DNA of 7,900 bases from the NCBI GenBank assembly GCA_902776515.1, contig CACYQE010000034.1, forward strand, positions 1 to 7,900, in the 5' to 3' direction. Position 1 is the first letter of the stretch, and every line of letters begins with the position of its first letter. The position numbers were made by a program, and so were the translations under genes. The notes below the pieces were generated by a model that saw only the letters and a program-made list of their open reading frames with translations, was not told the DNA's origin and did not search any database. Positions 1 through 5,456 of the stretch are shown here, piece by piece. The stretch comes from an uncultured Pseudomonadota bacterium. Lineage in GTDB: Bacteria > Pseudomonadota > Alphaproteobacteria > Rs-D84.

Positions 1-1147
1 CGGCAACACCGACACCCACTGCGGTCAATGTTGGGACCGCCAAAATTGCAACATTGCCGGTTTGTCTGCGTAAAGCAAAACCGAATAAATCCTTGTTACA
101 GGTAAATGTTTCACCCGTGGATTTCCAAACCTCGGCCGGGGAACTGTCACCACCAACACCCCACAAAATTTCATTTGTAATTAAACTGTCCTTGTTATAT
201 GCCGCAACACGAACCAAACATTGTGCATTTTCCGCATCCCAACGCGCATAATAACCACGGTCAGAATCTAACGCACCGTTTGTATTGGCATCCGGCCCCA
301 TTGGATTTTGTTTCCTTTGATAATTATAAGCTTCCACACCACCATTATACGAGTCAACACCCTTGTTGTATTCTGATGTCACGATGTTTCCACTGACCGC
401 GTTAAATGATGCACCATACGTATTACGGTCCAACAAAGCACAGATTCCCTGGGCCTGTTCAGGGGTTAAACCCGTTCTGCGTAAAACATAGTTATAGTAT
501 TCCGGTTGAACACGGCGTGCATTAAAATCATACCAAACATCCGCCGTCGAGCCATATACATGAACACAACCCTGACCATCGTTTCGTGGCAAAACCACAT
601 TTGTAATACAATAGTCAACCTGACTCTGGCACAGGTTCATACCCGAAATAATGGAATAACGCATATTCTCGTCAAACATAGAACGGATACCGTTTGGCAA
701 ACCGCCATTGTTAACACACGCATAAATATCCGCCATACAGGAATCAACATTGTAACTGAGGTCGCAAACCACGGACGGCGTTGTATTTCCACCGTTGTTA
801 TTCCCGTTATCGTCATTATTCCCGTTGTTACCATTATTACCGTTATTACCGTTATTACCATTATCGTCTGTCGGGTCGGCCGGAGTAATACCACTGTTCG
901 AACCGGCATTATTCGAAACATAATTCACCGGTTTACCGGTTGAAACATTACCCGGAATACCAAGCGGATTAATAGGAATCGAAACCATACGATTAGCATT
1001 AGAGGTTCCACGACCACGTGTATCGTTTGGATTACGTGCACCCGCCGCAGCCGAACGAACATTTTCAGCCACCGCCCCCGAGCACACAAACGCAAAAACA
1101 GACATATAACCAATTGTTTTTCCAAATATTTTCAGCAAATTATGCAT
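1..1147 (-). CDS. Exported Cys-containing protein with Gly-Asn repeat (3' end outside window)
   Basis: The frame is open from ATG at 1147 to base 1 (382 codons, no stop), so the C-terminus is missing. The start is fixed by an AGGAGG site 6 nt upstream. The first 28 or so residues form a Sec signal peptide: Lys6, a hydrophobic core, and likely cleavage after Ala-Val-Ala (25-27). Residues 28-93 are a polar Ser/Asn/Arg linker, and 94-117 are eight Gly-Asn-Asn or Asp-Asp-Asn triplets. A cysteine-containing domain follows with Cys128, 137, 144, 173, 180, 194, 236, 310 and 350. Cys137/144 and Cys173/180 are CX6C pairs, the spacing that dominates the paralogues at 2527-7900. From about residue 366 the chain becomes hydrophobic (Ala/Val/Leu/Gly) and runs off the edge, resembling the Gly/Ala/Val segment of the 973-residue protein. 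I infer an envelope or surface protein of unknown function. It is divergent from the gene at 1289. Confidence 0.88.
   Translation of the reverse strand, partial: MHNLLKIFGKTIGYMSVFAFVCSGAVAENVRSAAAGARNPNDTRGRGTSNANRMVSIPINPLGIPGNVSTGKPVNYVSNNAGSNSGITPADPTDDNGNNGNNGNNGNNGNNDDNGNNNGGNTTPSVVCDLSYNVDSCMADIYACVNNGGLPNGIRSMFDENMRYSIISGMNLCQSQVDYCITNVVLPRNDGQGCVHVYGSTADVWYDFNARRVQPEYYNYVLRRTGLTPEQAQGICALLDRNTYGASFNAVSGNIVTSEYNKGVDSYNGGVEAYNYQRKQNPMGPDANTNGALDSDRGYYARWDAENAQCLVRVAAYNKDSLITNEILWGVGGDSSPAEVWKSTGETFTCNKDLFGFALRRQTGNVAILAVPTLTAVGVGVA
797..868 (-). repeat. Eight tandem 9-bp units encoding Gly-Asn-Asn triplets
   Basis: Eight consecutive 9-bp units, variants of GGTAATAAC on the minus strand, lie in frame within the gene at 1-1147. 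Six encode Gly-Asn-Asn and two encode Asp-Asp-Asn (residues 94-117). Two adjacent units (842-850 and 851-859) are identical. The others differ mostly at third positions. The unit is a multiple of three, so gain or loss of copies would change linker length without a frameshift. It separates the N-terminal linker from the cysteine-containing domain. Confidence 0.9.
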
Positions 1148-1153
1148 GAAAAT

Positions 1154-1161
1154 CCTCCTTT
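1154..1161 (-). promoter_or_regulatory. Strong ribosome-binding site for the gene at 1-1147
   Basis: On the minus strand this reads AAAGGAGG, with 6 nt between AGGAGG and the ATG at 1147. It decides the start against Met15, which lies inside the signal peptide core. It contrasts with the absence of any such site before the divergent gene at 1289. Confidence 0.88.
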
Positions 1162-1172
1162 CTATCTTTCAT

Positions 1173-1178
1173 AGTATA
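1173..1178 (-). promoter_or_regulatory. Candidate -10 box for the gene at 1-1147
   Basis: The minus strand reads TATACT, one mismatch from TATAAT. It would place the transcription start near 1166 and give a short leader of about 20 nt that just includes the ribosome-binding site. No convincing -35 hexamer lies 16-18 nt upstream, only a T-rich tract, so this is a weak assignment. Other AT-rich candidates exist further upstream. Confidence 0.35.
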
Positions 1179-1252
1179 TCACATATCCAAAAAATAAAAA
1201 AGACTTTTTTGTATTATTTATATAAAAATACACACTAATTTTAAACAACCGA

Positions 1253-1280
1253 TTGACAAAACACGTTTTATGTCTATAAT
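1253..1280 (+). promoter_or_regulatory. Consensus sigma70 promoter of the gene at 1289
   Basis: TTGACA at 1253-1258 and TATAAT at 1275-1280 are both perfect matches to the sigma70 hexamers, with a 16-nt spacer. The 50 bp upstream are strongly AT-rich, like an UP element. Transcription should begin about 7 nt after the -10 box, near 1287-1289, which coincides with the ATG at 1289. Confidence 0.85.
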
Positions 1281-1288
1281 AATAATAA

Positions 1289-2329
1289 ATGAATACGCTT
1301 AGTAATCTTTTCAAATCGCACAAACACGTCATTACGTGGACGGTCATTTATGTATTTTTGATGTGGGCGGTATTAAGCGGCGTGTTTAATTTCGATATGT
1401 TTTCATACGCACATTGGAAAAAAATGACCACGGTTCAATTGCACGGATTTCCGGGATTAGTGTTGGGATTGTTGATATTATCATCGGTGCCGCTCTACAT
1501 TGCCACAGCGGTTGTGGCGGCCCGCACCAAAAGTCTGCCTGTCCCTATTCCGTTACCAAAATGCTTTTCACCGGAACCCGAAAAAAAACCGGCACCCGAA
1601 CCAGAAGTCAAAGATTTACCACCCGAACCGGACCCATTGCCCAATGGTGCCCCAATGGAAATGCGTGAAAAATTCGCCTATGCACGTCATAATCTGGCAA
1701 ACGCACCACGTCAACGTTCCGTATTTAATCGACCGGTTATCATGGCAAATCCGATTGGTGCCGCACCCGCCGCGAAACCGGAAACATCCGACAACACTGT
1801 TTTAACAAAACACAAATCTGAAAATCCCGAAACACAAACATCGTTCCAAGATTCTGACACCGGGTTACCATTGCCAAGTGATTTTAACTTTGACCAAGGC
1901 GAATTAGATAAAGATTCTGTGCCTGTATTTTCAGATATAAATTTTGATGATGATTTCGATTCGGATGACGGGGAAGAATATGACGATACACAAAAAGAAA
2001 ACACAAAGTTTTTTGAATATGTAAAAACATTGAACAAGAACGCGGAAATTGACGGCAATTTAATTATCTGTGGCGACACGGCAATTGCGGTTCATAGCGA
2101 TTCGGATTTTTGGGTTGCAGACGAAATTGATTGGTTTGCATCGGGCAAGCAAAAACCATCACCCATATTGGAATTAAAGAAAGCAAAATCAGAACAAAAC
2201 AAACAGGCCGTGTTATATTTGGAATCATCTAATATTATGGATTTGGATAAATTAATCCCTGAATGGGAATCAGATGGCATCCACGTTGTAACAACACTTG
2301 ATGAAATAACCAAAGTGGTTTGTGGTTAG
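1289..2329 (+). CDS. Membrane protein with two TM helices, Pro-rich and acidic linker, soluble C-terminal domain
   Basis: This is a complete 346-residue frame, ATG 1289 to TAG 2327-2329. Hydrophobic helices span about residues 13-34 and 53-78. The short loop between them includes Phe-Asn-Phe-Asp-Met-Phe and a Leu-His-Gly-Phe-Pro-Gly motif just before helix 2. Residues 83-118 are Pro/Glu-rich (PxP, PEPE repeats), which suggests an extended spacer. About 199-235 are strongly acidic with many Asp. Residues 238-346 look like a compact alpha/beta domain with alternating beta-like stretches (Asn-Leu-Ile-Ile-Cys, Ala-Val-Leu-Tyr-Leu, Ile-His-Val-Val-Thr-Thr). By the positive-inside rule, Lys/His before helix 1 and Arg/Lys after helix 2 put both termini in the cytoplasm. 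No ribosome-binding site precedes the ATG. The start is chosen because it gives a full first helix and sits at the predicted transcription start. Function is not recognised. It converges on the gene ending at 2527. Confidence 0.87.
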   Translation: MNTLSNLFKSHKHVITWTVIYVFLMWAVLSGVFNFDMFSYAHWKKMTTVQLHGFPGLVLGLLILSSVPLYIATAVVAARTKSLPVPIPLPKCFSPEPEKKPAPEPEVKDLPPEPDPLPNGAPMEMREKFAYARHNLANAPRQRSVFNRPVIMANPIGAAPAAKPETSDNTVLTKHKSENPETQTSFQDSDTGLPLPSDFNFDQGELDKDSVPVFSDINFDDDFDSDDGEEYDDTQKENTKFFEYVKTLNKNAEIDGNLIICGDTAIAVHSDSDFWVADEIDWFASGKQKPSPILELKKAKSEQNKQAVLYLESSNIMDLDKLIPEWESDGIHVVTTLDEITKVVCG

Positions 2330-2358
2330 TGTATGTGGTTAGTGGGTTGTGAACCGTC

Positions 2359-2418
2359 ATACCGGCGTATTGGGCCCCGCAAAAATTGAAAATTTTTGTG
2401 GGTGATTTCGGCCGGTAT
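2359..2418. repeat. Nested hairpin, outer ATACCGGC stem and inner A/T stem
   Basis: ATACCGGC at 2359-2366 pairs with GCCGGTAT at 2411-2418. Within it, 2376-2387 (CCCGCAAAAATT) pairs with 2391-2402 (AATTTTTGTGGG) over 12 bp including one G-T pair, with a GAA loop at 2388-2390. The inner hairpin is the strongest simple stem after the 346-residue gene. No T-run follows it on either strand, so it is not a canonical intrinsic terminator. Confidence 0.75.
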
Positions 2419-2463
2419 CTCGTCAGACTCTGTTGCGGATTATTCTCAGACGGTTATAACAAG

Positions 2464-2483
2464 ATACCGGCTTTCGCCGGTAT
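2464..2483. repeat. REP-like hairpin ATACCGGC-TTTC-GCCGGTAT
   Basis: A perfect 8-bp stem with a 4-nt loop. On the minus strand, the sense of the upstream 973-residue gene, the loop is GAAA, a stable GNRA-type tetraloop. It is flanked on the right by GACG, so the unit reads as an inverted copy of the CGTCATACCGGC motif at 2355-2366. A transcript of the minus-strand gene would fold this hairpin about 45-65 nt after the stop. The tract that follows is not T-rich, so a role in 3'-end protection or Rho-independent termination is only possible. Confidence 0.7.
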
Positions 2484-2526
2484 GACGAAAAAAGAGCCGG
2501 GGTGACGGTTCACAACCCACAAACCA

Positions 2527-5448
2527 CTATAACAAATTGATGGTTTCGGTGGTGGTTTTAACCTCGTCCCATTTTTTACAATAATTACGGCCTATTTTTT
2601 TACAATTCTGTGTTGTAACAGTTTTTGTACAAACACCAGATTCAGGATTAAATTTAGTATCCACCGTATAAACATAGTTCCAACTTTCCTGTTTGCTGGG
2701 ACCAATTGGATTTGCCGCCATATACCCAGCAACACCCGCCACCGCAGCCACACCCAAAGCAGTCGCCGTAACACCAGTGATGGCACCAGCCGCAATCGCA
2801 CCAGCAGAAATCGAGACACCTACGGTTGATAATACATTTGAAATTGCTATTGCATTAGTAATGGTAGCAATCGCGGCAGCCCCTCCAACCGATGCACCAC
2901 CAAAAGTAAAAACAGAAGCAACGATAGTGGCGACAACGACAACAGCTAATGCAATCCACATTCCTGTATTATCAACTGTTGGTGATTTATGAGTAGGAAT
3001 AACACTTGATAATTGCAGGTTTTGACAAGTTTTTGCGGCATTTTCTTTATCAAATTCTTGGTCCATCAACCTTGCCATTTTTGAACGATCCTTCAACATC
3101 TTGGACATTTCAGAATCATATTTTTGCATATATCTTTGTTGAACTGTACGCAGAGCGGATGCAGCAATAATTTGACGAACTTGTTTGGTCAGGTTCGGGA
3201 AACGTGCCGTTCCATTACCAAGCATTTTAACATTGCCATCTGAATCACGCGTACCACTTTGGAATTGTCTTCCTGTCATACAGAACTGAACCTTTTGATC
3301 GGCTTCAATGGATTTGATTGCATTGGTAACAGAATTTGTGAGTGCCCTGACTTCCGTATTGAAAATTTGGTCACGAATAATTTTTTTCTGTTCTTCGTTT
3401 AACGGTTGCCCTGTCAATTTTTCCTGGGTTTTGACATATTCTTCAAATGATGTAAAAGTGTTTTTATCACTGTCATAATCGATACTGCCCCAATAAACAA
3501 CGCCCGTCAATTTGCCCGCCCAACCGCGATTGCCCGGTAACGCATATTGACTTTTCGGTATCACATCAATACTTTCATAACATCTTCCCGTCCAATTAGG
3601 TTCGTTCGTTCCGGATTTAAAACCGTCGTATTCACACACTTGATACTTAAACGAACGTGTGCCTGTGCCGGAATCCAACGCCAAATTATCGCAATTGTCC
3701 GTTGCACCACAAACCTTTATCATCGATTCGTCCAGTGCTTTTTGACAAGTTTCATACATATTGTTGTCGATGTTTAAAAATATACCGTCCGCAATTTTTA
3801 CCAGTGTTTCATAAACATCAATCGTTTTATTGTTGTATTGCTGATAACACGCAGTAAGTTTTTCAGTCGGACACATCGCAACAATGGTTGCAGTATCCAA
3901 ACCAATACATTTTGTATAATCAGAACCGCATCTGTCTTCGGATGTCAAACATTCCTTGAACTCACTGGTACATGCATCGGTTCGCATTGATTGTAACTTT
4001 GCCAACACGGATTCCATAATGTTCGGTTCCGCCGCAACACAAGGTTGAATTTGAACCTTGCACAATGATTCAAAAACTTGGGGCCGTGACAAGCACATAT
4101 CGTACGAACCATCAGGGTCGTTCGGGTCCATATTATCTTTACACGCCTTTTGGAAACAGTTAGAAATGTTTGTAACACACGATGTTCTGAATTTATCTTC
4201 GGCAATCAATTCCGCAGATTTTATTTCTGGGGCCGCTTCGGCCAAAAACGCATCCCATACCTGGTCACGAACATTTACACAACTGTCGGTGACACCCATA
4301 CAAAGTGGCTTTTTTGAATCCAACGCATCGTATGTCGCCGCCGCAATATCCACAGATGTTGTTGTTAATTTAATTTTATATGGTTTGGATACTTTCTTAC
4401 GACTGTGTGTTGCGGTTTGTGCCTCGGTCGCACCAGCAATCGTTGCACAGCCCGAAAAATCTTCGCCACATCCGCCCGTTGTTTTCATACACTGTTTGAA
4501 TTGCAAAGTGCATTCCCCCAGATCATATTTATTCGAAGATTTATATTGTTCCAACGCCGCTTCACGCATGGCGGTTTGGGCGGCCTGTAATTTTTGGGCA
4601 CTTTGTTCAGATTCTTTTTTCAACGCGTTTTCGTATGCCGCACAATCAGATTGAACCTGACGCCGATAAAATGTATCTAATATCTGAAACGAAGATTTAC
4701 ATTCCGGCATATATTCCGTGCATAAATCATACGATGTTTTATACAGTTCATCACCACGAACATCAGAAACTTTTTCTTCTATTGTTTCGGAATCAGTTTT
4801 GAAAAAGTCCGCCCATTTATCTTTCTTTTCCTTTGATACGCCGGTAATTTCATCCTTTATAGAATTTACACTTGCAAATACAGCATCACCACGTTCGCCC
4901 ATTTCAATTTTTTCAACACCCGCGGTTGCCAGTTCGTAACTCTTTTTATCGTCTGATTGTATTTTTTCCAACAACGCATCCAGTCCGGTAACTTTATTAC
5001 TGCACAAACAACGTCCACCGGTTTGATCCGCCATCATACAGAAAGAATCCATACAGCCATCAAACTTTTCTTTACATTCAGGATCCACAGAAACATTTTT
5101 TGCGGCCGCGGTTATTTTTGTTCCACCAACAATTGCACTCTGTTTTGCCGCACGTGCAGCAACCTTTGGTGCAGTGGTTGTTTTTGTTGCACTGCGTCCC
5201 ACCGATGGTGTATTGCTTTTTTTCGCAACGGTCACAGGCGTACGTGCCGCACGAACAGCACTCTGGGTTGTTGGTTGTGCCGCACCCTGTGGTTGTCCAG
5301 CGTTTGATTGCGGTGCAGATGTTTGCCCAGCGGTCGCCGTTGCCGTTTGACGTTGTGGTGCAACACGACCCGCCACAGGCCGCGGTGCGGCACCAAACGC
5401 ATCGACACAAACAACCAACAAAGATACGATTAAAAGCCGTACCATCAT
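2527..5448 (-). CDS. Exported 36-Cys CX6C-rich protein with C-terminal hydrophobic segment (downstream paralogue)
   Basis: A complete 973-residue protein, ATG 5446-5448 to TAG 2527-2529. Residues 1-19 are a Sec signal peptide with likely cleavage after Ala-Phe-Gly. Residues 20-115 are low-complexity Ala/Thr/Gln/Pro. A Cys-rich domain (125-623) follows. Its CX6C steps are at 125/132, 243/250, 313/320/327/334, 383/390, 424/431, 463/470 and 493/500/507/514, with an Asp-Pro-Asp-Gly loop at 444-447. Residues 630-808 are largely helical and polar. Residues 830-912 are Gly/Ala/Val-rich and membrane-like. The last 55 residues hold Cys940, 949 and 957. Excluding Cys14 in the signal peptide there are 36 cysteines, an even number that suits disulfides in the periplasm or at the surface. 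Met2 is an alternative start with better ribosome-site spacing. It is cotranscribed with its paralogue, 6 bp upstream. The family is not recognised. The lipobox reading of Val-Val-Cys14 is not supported because residue -1 is Val. Confidence 0.92.
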   Translation of the reverse strand: MMVRLLIVSLLVVCVDAFGAAPRPVAGRVAPQRQTATATAGQTSAPQSNAGQPQGAAQPTTQSAVRAARTPVTVAKKSNTPSVGRSATKTTTAPKVAARAAKQSAIVGGTKITAAAKNVSVDPECKEKFDGCMDSFCMMADQTGGRCLCSNKVTGLDALLEKIQSDDKKSYELATAGVEKIEMGERGDAVFASVNSIKDEITGVSKEKKDKWADFFKTDSETIEEKVSDVRGDELYKTSYDLCTEYMPECKSSFQILDTFYRRQVQSDCAAYENALKKESEQSAQKLQAAQTAMREAALEQYKSSNKYDLGECTLQFKQCMKTTGGCGEDFSGCATIAGATEAQTATHSRKKVSKPYKIKLTTTSVDIAAATYDALDSKKPLCMGVTDSCVNVRDQVWDAFLAEAAPEIKSAELIAEDKFRTSCVTNISNCFQKACKDNMDPNDPDGSYDMCLSRPQVFESLCKVQIQPCVAAEPNIMESVLAKLQSMRTDACTSEFKECLTSEDRCGSDYTKCIGLDTATIVAMCPTEKLTACYQQYNNKTIDVYETLVKIADGIFLNIDNNMYETCQKALDESMIKVCGATDNCDNLALDSGTGTRSFKYQVCEYDGFKSGTNEPNWTGRCYESIDVIPKSQYALPGNRGWAGKLTGVVYWGSIDYDSDKNTFTSFEEYVKTQEKLTGQPLNEEQKKIIRDQIFNTEVRALTNSVTNAIKSIEADQKVQFCMTGRQFQSGTRDSDGNVKMLGNGTARFPNLTKQVRQIIAASALRTVQQRYMQKYDSEMSKMLKDRSKMARLMDQEFDKENAAKTCQNLQLSSVIPTHKSPTVDNTGMWIALAVVVVATIVASVFTFGGASVGGAAAIATITNAIAISNVLSTVGVSISAGAIAAGAITGVTATALGVAAVAGVAGYMAANPIGPSKQESWNYVYTVDTKFNPESGVCTKTVTTQNCKKIGRNYCKKWDEVKTTTETINLL
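2719..2961 (-). other. Segment encoding the Gly/Ala/Val hydrophobic insertion
   Basis: Encodes residues 830-910 of the 973-residue protein. A strongly hydrophobic helix (Trp831 to Phe849) is followed by a long Gly/Ala/Ile/Val stretch with GxxxG-like spacing, ending near Tyr909-Met910. The paralogue at 5455-7900 lacks it entirely and has a charged linker encoded at 5614-5688 instead. The sequences before (region of Cys808) and after (Trp-Asn-[YF]-Val-Tyr) align in both proteins, so this is a clean domain presence/absence difference. Confidence 0.8.
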
Positions 5449-5452
5449 AAAA

Positions 5453-5456
5453 CCTT
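5453..5456 (-). promoter_or_regulatory. Ribosome-binding site overlapping the upstream stop codon
   Basis: The minus strand reads TAAGGTTTTATGATGG. AAGG at 5453-5456 overlaps the TAA stop (5455-5457) of the upstream paralogue. The spacing is 4 nt to the first ATG (5448) and 7 nt to the second (5445), so initiation at Met2 is plausible. The overlap indicates translational coupling of the two paralogues. Confidence 0.7.

Larger units (their letters stand above)
2335..2527. repeat. 193-bp palindromic MITE/REP-like element
   Basis: The left arm 2335-2366 and the right arm 2496-2527 are inverted copies, matching at 29 of 32 positions (GTGGTTnGTGGGTTGTGAAC is shared). Inside are further inverted CCGGTAT units, separated by about 40 bp of unique sequence. 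The element has no coding capacity. Its last base, 2527, is the final base of the TAG stop (2527-2529, minus strand) of the 973-residue protein gene, and its left edge lies 5 bp after the stop of the gene at 1289. It fills the whole convergent gap, so it may also act as a bidirectional transcription barrier. Non-autonomous mobile element or REP-type array are both possible. No flanking target duplication is evident. Confidence 0.8.

Noticed and set aside
797..868. CRISPR-like or regulatory direct repeat
   Set aside because: The units are 9 bp, contiguous, in frame and without spacers, so they are a coding microsatellite.
506..943. Plus-strand open frame of 145 codons rich in Ile/Val/Thr
   Set aside because: It is the antisense of the Gly-Asn repeat gene. 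Its Ile/Val/Thr runs simply mirror the 9-bp repeat, and it has no ribosome-binding site.
1711..2079. Minus-strand open frame of 122 codons rich in Ser
   Set aside because: Antisense to the acidic linker of the membrane protein. The Ser/Phe runs reflect complement of Asp/Glu/Lys codons.
2376..2402. Canonical rho-independent terminator of the gene at 1289
   Set aside because: The stem is good, but no T-run follows it on either strand. It is better described as part of the palindromic element, with termination only possible.
4058..4654. Plus-strand open frame of 198 codons that resembles another plus-strand frame at 6776-7222
   Set aside because: Both are antisense to equivalent parts of the two paralogues, so their similarity is inherited from the sense genes. 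Neither has a convincing start context.
5401..5448. Lipoprotein signal with Cys14 as the lipidated residue
   Set aside because: The residue before Cys14 is Val rather than Gly/Ala/Ser, and a type I cleavage site (Ala-Phe-Gly) lies a few residues later.
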